Notes under the pieces: generated by a model | Databases searched by the model: none | What the model saw: the letters and a program-made list of their open reading frames with translations, nothing else | Told to the model about the DNA's origin: nothing | Made by a program: the position numbers and the translations under genes | Shown here: in pieces, positions 54,406 through 62,285 of the stretch | How the letters are laid out: every line of letters starts with the position of its first letter | How positions within the stretch are numbered: position 1 is the first letter of the stretch | Source of the DNA: Pedobacter alluvionis | GTDB lineage: Bacteria; Bacteroidota; Bacteroidia; Sphingobacteriales; Sphingobacteriaceae | NCBI RefSeq assembly: GCF_003664035.1 | Contig: NZ_RCCK01000010.1 | Coordinates: forward strand, 1,302,001-1,366,000 | DNA: 64,000 nt | Direction: 5' to 3'

Positions 54406-55497
54406 ATGAAAAAGTTAATGCTATTTATGCTTTGTTTTGGCGTATGGGCAGTTTGTTTCCCGCAGTCCGGAAAAACCAAAAACTTAATTATTGTTACTTT
54501 GGATGGAATGCGATGGCAGGAGGTATTTTCTGGTGCAGATTCTGTATTGATAAATTCTAAGTATACTGAGGATAAAGATGAGGTTAAAAAGAAGTATTGG
54601 TCTTCTTCTGCTCTGGAGCGAAGAAAAATGCTCTTTCCTTTTTTATGGACAACGGTAGAAAGCAAGGGACAGCTCTACGGGAACAGAACCCTGGGAAATA
54701 CAGTAGCGCTTTCCAATCCCTATCATTTCTCTTACCCGGGCTATAATGAGTTGTTTACAGGTTTTCCGGATAAGCGGATGAATACAAATGATGCCATTGC
54801 AAATCCAAATTTAAATGTGCTTGAATTTATAAACAACCAGCAGGGTTTTAAGGGAAAAGTCGTTACTTTTTCGTCCTGGGAGCGGTTTCCTCAGATTTTA
54901 AATACAAAACGCTCTGGTCTCCCGGTTTATTCTGGTTATGTGCCGGTTAAAAATAAAGATGCAAATGCCAGGTTAAGTTATTTGAACGAAATGCAGCATG
55001 ATGTGCCGCATTATCTGGGAGATTCTACCCGATTGGATTTTATAACCTACGAATTTGGAAAGGAATATTTAAAGCAATACAAACCGCGTGTGCTCTACCT
55101 TGCTTTTGATGAAACGGATGATATGGCTCATGCCGGGAACTATAAATTTTATCTTGACCGTGCGAGACAGGAGGATGGTTACATTAAATCACTTTGGGAG
55201 ATGATTCAGAAAGATCCTTTTTATAAAAACAATACCACCTTGTTGATTACCTGTGATCATGGTAGGGGAAATGATCCTCTGGATAGCTGGAAGGATCATG
55301 GTGCAGATGTGAAAGGTTCGGAAAACACCTGGTTTGCTGTTTTAGGACCTGATACTCCAGAAACAGGTGAAATCAAGACGCCAACAACGATTTATCACAA
55401 ACAAATTGCACAAACTATAGCGAGTTTGCTGGGGCTTGACTTTAAAGCTTTTGCGTCGCATGAGGTAGGAGATTCCATAAGAACAGTTATGAAATAA
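54406..55497 (+). CDS. Exported AlkP-superfamily hydrolase
   Basis: 363 aa with signal peptide (MLFMLCFGVWAVCFPQ). Alkaline-phosphatase-like metal sites: LIIVTLDGMRWQEVF, a nucleophile region SNPYHFSYPGYNELFTG, LAFDETDDMAHAG, CDHGRGNDPLDSWKDHG. It could release phosphate or split a phosphodiester or phosphonate ester in the periplasm; phosphonoacetate hydrolase belongs to the same superfamily. It follows the susCD pair after a repeat, so co-regulation is likely but not shown. Confidence 0.85.
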   Translation: MKKLMLFMLCFGVWAVCFPQSGKTKNLIIVTLDGMRWQEVFSGADSVLINSKYTEDKDEVKKKYWSSSALERRKMLFPFLWTTVESKGQLYGNRTLGNTVALSNPYHFSYPGYNELFTGFPDKRMNTNDAIANPNLNVLEFINNQQGFKGKVVTFSSWERFPQILNTKRSGLPVYSGYVPVKNKDANARLSYLNEMQHDVPHYLGDSTRLDFITYEFGKEYLKQYKPRVLYLAFDETDDMAHAGNYKFYLDRARQEDGYIKSLWEMIQKDPFYKNNTTLLITCDHGRGNDPLDSWKDHGADVKGSENTWFAVLGPDTPETGEIKTPTTIYHKQIAQTIASLLGLDFKAFASHEVGDSIRTVMK

Positions 55498-55548
55498 ATA
55501 ACTTCATTGCTTAGTGCTATTTATGTCTGGTTCTGCGTTTTTTTAAAA

Positions 55549-55618
55549 AGGCTGTATCATAAATACAGAATTGTCATCCTGAGGGATAATTTATTATTAA
55601 AAATCAATATGAATGATA
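55549..55618 (+). repeat. Partial third copy of the dispersed element leader
   Basis: GGCTGTATCATAAATACAGA, then TTGTCATCCTGAGGG and AAAATCAATATGAATGA match the start of copy B (53937-54005). The sequence then diverges, so the hairpin core is missing. Confidence 0.65.
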
Positions 55619-55664
55619 GATTTTTTAGCGGATTATAGTGGAATTGCAATAGTCCAATAGACTG

Positions 55665-55767
55665 GTCGTCATCTCGACCGGAGCAACGCGCAGTGGAGAG
55701 ATCTATCAAAAAACAGATTTCTCGACTGCGTTGCACCCGATAGCTCGGATCCGCTCGAAATGACGGC
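55665..55767. repeat. REP-like palindrome
   Basis: GTCGTCATCTCGACCGGAGC and its inverted partner ending GCTCGAAATGACGGC enclose AGATCTAT...ACAGATTTCTCG. Same family as 7429-7512. Confidence 0.7.
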
Positions 55768-55798
55768 AACTCGAGGGAACTTTCGCTGATCCATTTAT

Positions 55799-55838
55799 GG
55801 GGCACAAAGTCTTTAAAAGAGATTTTTGCCCCTTTTTT
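55799..55838 (+). terminator. Orphan copy of the tRNA-His terminator
   Basis: GGGGCA (55799-55804) pairs with TGCCCC (55827-55832), then six T residues. The block TTTATGGGGCA...AAAGTCTTTAAAA...TTTTGCCCCTTTTTTAG matches 13615-13658, flanks included, but no tRNA precedes it. Confidence 0.7.
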
Positions 55839-56067
55839 AGACTTGTAATTCTTATTCAAGTCGATATTAAGAGGACTGTCGATCAAAAGAACAAAAGGGA
55901 CGAACACAGTACAATCGTCTTCTAATCCAATCAGTTTGGTTAGATGTGGTAAAGTTTAATAGCTGTTAAACAGTTGGCATCACAATAAAATGTAAACTAT
56001 TCCCATAAATCCATTAAACTAACTATTCTGCGGTTGTTATTGTGTGATGATTTAATACATTTAGGCT

Positions 56068-56691
56068 ATGGAAAATTTGAGCCAGTTAAAAGAGTTGAAA
56101 TCGTCACCCGAGTTAGTGGAAAAACTCTACCAGCACAGTATAATTAAAACCTATGAGGCTGGCAGCATTATTCTTAATGAGGATGCACATATCAGGTCTA
56201 TTCCTATTGTTGTTAAAGGCAGTATGAAAGTGATGCGCACGGAAGAAGATGGCCGGGAAATTTTATTATACTATATAAAAGCTGGCGAAAGCTGTATCAT
56301 GTCTTTTTTAGGTGGTATGCACAATGAAACCAGTAAGGTAAAAGCAGAAGTGGAAGAGGATGCTGAAATCTTGTTTCTTCCGGTAGATAAAGCATCGCTT
56401 TTTATAAGAGAATATCCGCAGTGGCTAGATTATATTTTCCGTTTATACCACAAACGTTTCGAAGAACTTTTGGAGATGGTTAACGCCATTGCCTTTAAAA
56501 AGGTTGACGAACGTTTGCTTAACCTGCTCCATATAAAGGCAGAGCTCACTGCAAATAAAGCCATTGCCATTACCCACGAACAATTGGCTAATGAATTGGG
56601 TACGGCACGTGTGGTGGTTTCCCGACTGCTTAAACAATTAGAAGACCAGGGGGCAGTAAAGCTGGGCAGAAACAAAATTATGCTTGTGTAA
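56068..56691 (+). CDS. Crp/Fnr-family transcriptional regulator
   Basis: 207 aa. Cyclic-nucleotide-binding-like beta barrel (residues 15-125, GSIILNEDAHIRSIPIVVKG) and a C-terminal winged helix (ITHEQLANELGTARVVVSRL). No cysteine cluster for an iron-sulfur centre is visible. First gene of a sulfur module; GTAAC repeats in front of the next two transcription starts are its likely binding sites. Confidence 0.9.
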   Translation: MENLSQLKELKSSPELVEKLYQHSIIKTYEAGSIILNEDAHIRSIPIVVKGSMKVMRTEEDGREILLYYIKAGESCIMSFLGGMHNETSKVKAEVEEDAEILFLPVDKASLFIREYPQWLDYIFRLYHKRFEELLEMVNAIAFKKVDERLLNLLHIKAELTANKAIAITHEQLANELGTARVVVSRLLKQLEDQGAVKLGRNKIMLV

Positions 56692-56701
56692 CCAAAGTAA
56701 C
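56688..56701 (+). promoter_or_regulatory. GTAAC direct repeat, candidate Crp/Fnr site 1
   Basis: GTAACCAAAGTAAC overlaps the regulator's stop codon and lies 50 bases before the TauE start. The same arrangement is at 57552-57565, 55 bases before the next gene. Confidence 0.55.
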
Positions 56702-56750
56702 CGTAATCGTTTTTCATTTGAACTAGCTTTGAAATTATAAAAGCAAAAAA

Positions 56751-57542
56751 ATGGAAATTACAGGTTATTCAGCTTCGATCCTTATTGGCATATCACTTGG
56801 TTTAATTGGTGGGGGAGGTAGTATTTTAACGGTGCCTGTGCTGGTTTACCTCTTTACCGTAGATACAGTTCTGGCGACAACTTACTCTCTTTTTGTGGTA
56901 GGTTCTACCAGTTTAGTTGGCTCATTTTCTTATTTTAAAAAAGGACTGATAGCTGTTAAAACTGCAATATTTTTTGGCATACCATCTATCATTGCTGTTT
57001 CCTTAACCCGTCAATATCTGCTGCCCTCCATTCCGGAATATCTGATAAATTTCGGAAATTTTGCGCTTACCCGATCTGTTTTGCTGATGTTACTTTTTGC
57101 TTTCCTGATGATGATTGCCTCTTATAGCATGATTAAAAAGGAAACCGAAGAACAATCTGCAAGTCATCAACCTTCCAGCAGCATTTGGGTAATTGCACAA
57201 GGTATTATGGTAGGTATTGTAACGGGCCTAATCGGTGCTGGTGGAGGTTTTTTAATCATTCCGGCATTAGTTAACCTGTTGAAATTGCCTATGAAAACTG
57301 CTATTGGCACTTCATTGATTATCATTGCTGTAAATTCACTCATAGGCTTTGTATTTTCCTTGAGGCAAAGCCAAATCAACTGGTCTTTTTTGCTTACCGT
57401 TACCTTAATTGCCATCGTTGGCATTTTTATAGGCAGTTACCTATCTACCAAAATAGATGGTAAAAAGTTAAAGCCAGCTTTTGGCTGGTTTGTGCTGGTA
57501 ATGGGCATTTACATTTTGCTTAAAGAAACCATATTAAAATAA
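56751..57542 (+). CDS. TauE/SafE-family sulfur-anion exporter
   Basis: 263 aa with about eight membrane helices and the duplicated glycine motifs of the family: GISLGLIGGGGSILTVPVLV (residues 13-32) and GIVTGLIGAGGGFLIIPALV (about 155-174). Members export sulfite or related anions. The setting with a CstB-like enzyme resembles the sulfide-detoxification cst operon of Staphylococcus. Confidence 0.9.
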   Translation: MEITGYSASILIGISLGLIGGGGSILTVPVLVYLFTVDTVLATTYSLFVVGSTSLVGSFSYFKKGLIAVKTAIFFGIPSIIAVSLTRQYLLPSIPEYLINFGNFALTRSVLLMLLFAFLMMIASYSMIKKETEEQSASHQPSSSIWVIAQGIMVGIVTGLIGAGGGFLIIPALVNLLKLPMKTAIGTSLIIIAVNSLIGFVFSLRQSQINWSFLLTVTLIAIVGIFIGSYLSTKIDGKKLKPAFGWFVLVMGIYILLKETILK

Positions 57543-57551
57543 ATTCTTTAT

Positions 57552-57565
57552 GTAACTAAAGTAAC
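57552..57565 (+). promoter_or_regulatory. GTAAC direct repeat, candidate Crp/Fnr site 2
   Basis: GTAACTAAAGTAAC, one base different from site 1, 55 bases before the CstB-like start. Confidence 0.55.
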
Positions 57566-57619
57566 TTTATTACAAAATCATTAGTTGCAACTTTGTAGTC
57601 AGATTTAAAACCAAAATTT

Positions 57620-59008
57620 ATGTTTTTTCAGCACGTATATGATAAAAGTTTAGCTCAGTCGAGTTATTTGATTGGCTGTCAGCTTAAAGGTGAAGCTATA
57701 GTAATTGATGCACAACGTGATATGGATATATATCTAAAGATTGCAGCGCAGAACAACCTTAAAATTACGCACATTGTAGAAACACATATTCACGCCGATT
57801 TTTTAGCTGGCTCCAGAGAATTGGCATTTGTAACTGGTGCTAAACTTTATTTATCAGATGAAGGTGGAGCAGATTGGCAATATCAATTTGACCACGTTGG
57901 CGCAAAGCATGGCGATGTAATCAAAGTTGGAAACCTTACTTTTGAAGTTTTGCACACCCCAGGCCACACACCAGAAAGCATCAGCTTTTTGTTAACCGAC
58001 CATCCTGCAACGAGCGAACCTGTAATGATCTTTACCGGGGATTTTGTTTTTGTAGGCGATGTTGGCCGACCAGATTTGCTGGAAAAAGCAGCAGGAGTAC
58101 TGGGCAGTCAGGAAAAAGGTGCCAAACAGATGTATCAATCTGTGCAGCGTTTTGCAGAACTTGCTCCGTTTATCCAGGTCTGGCCTGGCCATGGTGCTGG
58201 TTCGGCCTGTGGTAAAGCACTGGGGGCAGTGCCAAGTTCGACTGTAGGTTATGAGAAAATTAGAAATTGGGCTTTCCAATACGAAAATGACGAAAAAGGC
58301 TTTGTAGACTATTTGTTGACTGGACAACCAGAGCCACCAAAATACTTTGCCATGATGAAACACCTGAACAAGGTAGATCGGCCATTGCTTGTTGAAGTAC
58401 CTCAACATGTGAAATTATCTGCGGAAGTATTTAAGAGGGCTTATAAAGACTGTATCAAAGTGATAGATACCCGGAATAAGGCAGATTTTGCTAAGGGCTT
58501 TATTGCAGGCAGCATCAATATTCAGCACAACAACAGTTTATCTACCTGGGCCGGTTGGGTCTTAAACTACCAGGAGCAATTTATCTTAATTGCCGATGCA
58601 GAACAGATGGAAGAAATTACCAGAAAACTAATGCGTATTGGCTTAGACAATATTTACGGTTTTGTGAGTAATGTTCATGATTTAGATATTGAGCTACAAA
58701 CCGCTGATGTAATCGATCTGGATACATTTAAAACCTATGTAGGCAGTGAAGATGTTCAAATTGTAGATGTACGCGGTTTAACAGAATACAATGATGGACA
58801 TATTGAAGGTGCAGAACATATTTTTGTAGGTACTTTACAAGATAACCTGGATAAAATTAGTAAGGATAAACAGGTGGTGATCCATTGTCAAAGTGGCGAC
58901 CGTGCCGCCATTGCCTATTCTATTTTAAGGAAACATCATTTTAATCAGGTAAAAAACTATTCAGGCGGAATGAAAGAGTGGTTGGCAAATGGAGGTAAAA
59001 CTGTATAG
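57620..59008 (+). CDS. CstB-like persulfide dioxygenase-sulfurtransferase
   Basis: 462 aa. The N-terminal metallo-beta-lactamase domain has THIHADFLAGSREL, HTPGHTPESIS, TGDFVFVGDVGRPDL and PGHGAGSACG. Two rhodanese domains follow. The first (about 270-350) lacks the active-site Cys; the second has it in VIHCQSGDRAAIA (about residue 420). This MBL-RHD-RHD order matches CstB, which oxidises persulfide to sulfite and transfers it to sulfane sulfur. Cytoplasmic. Confidence 0.9.
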   Translation: MFFQHVYDKSLAQSSYLIGCQLKGEAIVIDAQRDMDIYLKIAAQNNLKITHIVETHIHADFLAGSRELAFVTGAKLYLSDEGGADWQYQFDHVGAKHGDVIKVGNLTFEVLHTPGHTPESISFLLTDHPATSEPVMIFTGDFVFVGDVGRPDLLEKAAGVLGSQEKGAKQMYQSVQRFAELAPFIQVWPGHGAGSACGKALGAVPSSTVGYEKIRNWAFQYENDEKGFVDYLLTGQPEPPKYFAMMKHLNKVDRPLLVEVPQHVKLSAEVFKRAYKDCIKVIDTRNKADFAKGFIAGSINIQHNNSLSTWAGWVLNYQEQFILIADAEQMEEITRKLMRIGLDNIYGFVSNVHDLDIELQTADVIDLDTFKTYVGSEDVQIVDVRGLTEYNDGHIEGAEHIFVGTLQDNLDKISKDKQVVIHCQSGDRAAIAYSILRKHHFNQVKNYSGGMKEWLANGGKTV

Positions 59009-59076
59009 TTATCGGATTATTTCATCATTTTCGAAACAACAAATAGTATAAATTTAGTTAAGTATTAAATATTAAT

Positions 59077-59640
59077 ATGTTAGAATTTTTAAAACAACCC
59101 TGGCCCTGGTACATAGCCGGTCCGCTAATTGGGTTAACCGTACCAGCATTGTTGATACTCGGCAACAAGTCATTTGGCATCAGCTCTTCTTTAAGGCACA
59201 TCTGTGCGGCCTGCCTGCCTGCAAACATCTCTTTTTTTAAATACGACTGGAAAAAAGAAGCATGGAATTTGTTTTTTGTGTTTGGAATTTTAATAGGTGG
59301 TGCCGTTGCAATCAGACTTCTATCTAATCCGAATCCTGTTGAAGTTAACCCAAAGTTAGCCGCAGAATTAGCAGGCTATGGCATTACCAATTACGATAAC
59401 TTAATACCGCTAGACATTATGAATTGGCCAGCGTTAATTACATTGAAAGGTTTTCTGCTTATGGTAGTTGGTGGGTTTTTAGTGGGTTTTGGCACCCGGT
59501 ATGCTGGTGGCTGTACGAGCGGGCATGCCATTATGGGTTTGTCTACTTTACAATGGCCGTCACTGGTAGCCACTATTTGCTTTATGGTTGGCGGCTTCAT
59601 TATGGCCAATTTAATTTTACCTCACATTTTAGCCCTCTAA
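59077..59640 (+). CDS. YeeE/YedE-family transporter half 1
   Basis: 187 aa, about five membrane helices. The conserved Cys motif AGGCTSGHAIMG near residue 146 and the earlier CAACLPAN belong to the thiosulfate-transporter-like YeeE/YedE (sulf_transp) family. It ends 9 bases before its partner. Confidence 0.9.
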   Translation: MLEFLKQPWPWYIAGPLIGLTVPALLILGNKSFGISSSLRHICAACLPANISFFKYDWKKEAWNLFFVFGILIGGAVAIRLLSNPNPVEVNPKLAAELAGYGITNYDNLIPLDIMNWPALITLKGFLLMVVGGFLVGFGTRYAGGCTSGHAIMGLSTLQWPSLVATICFMVGGFIMANLILPHILAL

Positions 59641-59649
59641 AAAATCACA

Positions 59650-60144
59650 ATGGTACAACATAAAAACACAGATTTTGAAACCCGCTCTTTAGATGCGGTG
59701 TGCGTAAACGAAAGTCAATTAACACACAAATGGTACCACAATATCAAATACCTGGTTGTGGGTGTATTGTTCGGTATTGTCTTCGTTAAGTCGGAAGTGG
59801 TAAGCTGGTTCCGGATCCAGGAGATGTTTCGCTTGCAATCGTTTCACATGTATGGCATTATTGGAAGTGCAATAGTGGTAGGGATGATCTCTGTTTGGTT
59901 GATCAGGAAATTCAATATTAAAACCATTTATGGCGAAAGGATCGAATTTCATCCAAAGACTTTCAATAAAGGCCAGATATATGGCGGCTTGCTATTTGGC
60001 CTGGGTTGGGCAATTACAGGAGCCTGTCCGGGGCCACTTTTTGCACAAATTGGCACGGGTGCAACAGTTATTTTTGTTACACTGTTAAGTGCTATTGCAG
60101 GTACCTGGGTGTACGGATTACTCAGAGACAGGTTGCCACATTAA
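59650..60144 (+). CDS. YeeE/YedE-family transporter half 2 (DUF6691 type)
   Basis: 164 aa, four membrane helices. The conserved Cys is in GLGWAITGACPGPLFAQIG (about residue 121). With the preceding half it should form one thiosulfate or sulfur-compound permease. Confidence 0.9.
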   Translation: MVQHKNTDFETRSLDAVCVNESQLTHKWYHNIKYLVVGVLFGIVFVKSEVVSWFRIQEMFRLQSFHMYGIIGSAIVVGMISVWLIRKFNIKTIYGERIEFHPKTFNKGQIYGGLLFGLGWAITGACPGPLFAQIGTGATVIFVTLLSAIAGTWVYGLLRDRLPH

Positions 60145-60280
60145 TTTATCGGTATGCTAAGAAATAGGTTGTTACCGATGTAGATAATTGCTTAACCTTT
60201 CGATTCTTTATTGATCTAGATCTTTCTAAGTGCGAATCCCAAGCTGTTGCATAAGTTAAGTTACTAAAGAAATTTCACCA

Positions 60281-60395
60281 GGCTGATTCAGGGAAATGCG
60301 GGTCAGTTTATTGATGGGATTGCAGGTTAATGGCTTTGGCTAAACGACTGGGGTTATCAGTTTTTGTCTCAAAAATTACAACGCATGTATAAATG
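60281..60395 (+). pseudogene. Relic of a serine hydrolase gene
   Basis: CAGTTTATTGATGGGATTGC matches the end of the catalytic domain of the gene at 37670-39160 (near 38741), then GTTAATGGCTTTGG (38790) and CGACTGGGGTTATCAGTTTT (38930) follow with the material between deleted. Stop codons interrupt it. An ancestral second copy was here and has decayed. Confidence 0.75.
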
Positions 60396-60442
60396 CGATT
60401 CTGCTGTTATTTTTGAACAGTTAGAGATGTAACCAGAAAGAA

Positions 60443-60466
60443 GCCTGTCCGAAAAATCGAACAGGC
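60443..60466 (-). terminator. Terminator of the GH30 gene
   Basis: GCCTGTCCGA (60443-60452) pairs with TCGAACAGGC (60457-60466) with one mismatch. On the minus strand it is followed by TTCTTTCT. About 30 bases past the stop codon. Confidence 0.65.
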
Positions 60467-60496
60467 CATTTATGATGCAATAGCCCTTACTAAACT

Positions 60497-61768
60497 TTAA
60501 TAAGAGACAAGTGTAGTAACGCTGGATGCAGCCAGGTTTATACCAAAACTACCGCCTGATACAGCGAAGTTGTTTGAGCTAAGATTGGCCGAGCTGGTTG
60601 TGAAATAGCGGTTAAATCCGCTCACTGTTATCCCTGAATAATTGAAATTTTGGTAGGTGGTTGATGGATTTTGGTTTACAATAACCAGTACTAGTTTTGT
60701 ACCACTTTTATAAGCAGTAACATAAACACCTGTACTCGGATTTGATGTACAACTGATTTTTGTATATCCAGGACGAACATACCTGGCGTAGTGTGCCATA
60801 ATGTAGCCAACTTTTTGAATATTGCCGCTTTCGCTGATTGGGCCATAACTTCTTCTGATGTACCACCATACATAGGCACTCCATCCGGAATTCATACAGT
60901 CGTGTATTTCTTTGGCAGCAGTCATGGCATTTGACCAGTCGTCTCCACTGATAGTTGAATTTGTATAGTGTTCTGTCATCCATACGGGTTTACCGATGTT
61001 GCCAAGGTTGTAAGGGGTTTTACCATATATATGTCCGCAAACGAAGCTGGTTTTAGATTTCGCCGTGGCATTGCTTAGGTAAGTGTTAATGTAGGTTTGA
61101 TTCATCTGGAAGGGTTCAGGTGCCATAATCGGGGCACCACAATTGCTGCCCTGGGCAGCAACAAAGTCTGCTACTTCCGGAGCGGTGAGTTCCATAGATT
61201 CATAATTAACTTTATAATCTGGTTCATTTGTAGGACTAATCGCAGCAAGCCCGCCGACTGCGGTGTTAAATGCACTTAAATGTGCAGCATAATTTGCGTA
61301 AGATGCTGTTTTTATTTTGCCGCCTACAATACTTCCGTTGGTCTTCATTGATGCAGGTGCTGACCAGGCGGAGGCAATCGCTGAGCCGCCGAACGACTTG
61401 CAGGCATCTATGGTCGCTTTTTCAGCGGCAAATTCTGAACTGGAATTGGGAACCCGAACCCGGACGATGCTAAGTCCGATGCCACTTGTAGGTGAGAACG
61501 CGGTATTTCTTTGGGTGCTTGTCAGATCGCCGGTCCAGGCAACGATATTTGCTCCGCCAAAACCCTTGATGGTTTGTTGAACAGTTGAAGCATCAATTTG
61601 TGCTATGCCCTGAACGGCCAAAGCAGCTGTGGCTCTACCCATGGAGTCAGTTTTCATAGCGGCCAATGCTTGCTGAGTTAATTTTGGATCTGGGCTGTTG
61701 ATCTCGTTTTTAGAACAGCCCGCAAACAATAGCGCTGATGCGAGCGCGCATAATAGTGTTTTTTTCAT
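60497..61768 (-). CDS. GH30 subfamily 8 glucuronoxylanase, exported
   Basis: 423 aa, lipoprotein signal (ALASALLFAGC). Retaining endoxylanase fold: acid/base Glu in SPTNEPDYKV and nucleophile Glu in WMTEHYTN. The segment YVWWYIRRSYGPISESGNIQ is the subfamily 8 signature whose Arg and Tyr bind the glucuronic acid branch, so the likely substrate is glucuronoxylan. A small beta domain (residues 335-423, TAYKSGTKLVLVIVNQNPST) completes the fold. Confidence 0.92.
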   Translation of the reverse strand: MKKTLLCALASALLFAGCSKNEINSPDPKLTQQALAAMKTDSMGRATAALAVQGIAQIDASTVQQTIKGFGGANIVAWTGDLTSTQRNTAFSPTSGIGLSIVRVRVPNSSSEFAAEKATIDACKSFGGSAIASAWSAPASMKTNGSIVGGKIKTASYANYAAHLSAFNTAVGGLAAISPTNEPDYKVNYESMELTAPEVADFVAAQGSNCGAPIMAPEPFQMNQTYINTYLSNATAKSKTSFVCGHIYGKTPYNLGNIGKPVWMTEHYTNSTISGDDWSNAMTAAKEIHDCMNSGWSAYVWWYIRRSYGPISESGNIQKVGYIMAHYARYVRPGYTKISCTSNPSTGVYVTAYKSGTKLVLVIVNQNPSTTYQNFNYSGITVSGFNRYFTTSSANLSSNNFAVSGGSFGINLAASSVTTLVSY

Positions 61769-61789
61769 AATTAAATTCGGTTAGATGTT

Positions 61790-62066
61790 TAATTGTCAAT
61801 TTTAACCAACCTGACGATTTTTAAATGCGTCAAATAGTTTTTTTTAAGGAAGAGATGTTGAAGAAAAGAATTATAATAGGTTTTATATTATGATTATTAT
61901 TAATCTCCAGCATTTCATAACAACAAATCTATTCTTATTCTATTGCCAGACACATCATTGCTGATTTTGTACAAAACTGAACCCTTAAATAGGCGTTGGT
62001 AGCTGGTTTTCGACTCACCAAATACGATAGCTACACATCACCAATTCAAATAACAGGTAGATCAGG
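61790..62066. other. Non-coding stretch upstream of the xylanase gene
   Basis: No supported gene or strong hairpin. It should contain the xylanase promoter on the minus strand, but I see no clear TAnnTTTG element. Confidence 0.35.
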
Positions 62067-62165
62067 ATGAAACTAAAAATGATTTACTTATTCCTTTTAA
62101 CGCTCCTATACATTTCTGCAATCGCTCAAAAGAGGTTTAATGTGCAAAACCATCCTGGCATGTAG
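62067..62165 (+). pseudogene. Orphan signal-peptide remnant
   Basis: MKLKMIYLFLLTLLYISAIA then QKRFNVQNHPGM and stop. A complete export signal of 21 residues is followed by only eleven more, so this is the start of a lost secreted protein. Confidence 0.45.
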
Positions 62166-62285
62166 CTCTATAATCGCCGGATTGGCAAAAAAATGGAGAT
62201 CAGAAGTCTGATAAAAGCTGCAGTCAGTTGGGTTTTAACAAACATGCTGCAGCTAATATTATGCTCGTGGTTAAATTTATCGGGG

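Noticed and set aside
57992..58408. 138-codon minus-strand frame
   Set aside because: Shadow of the CstB-like gene, whose domain motifs are all in the plus frame.
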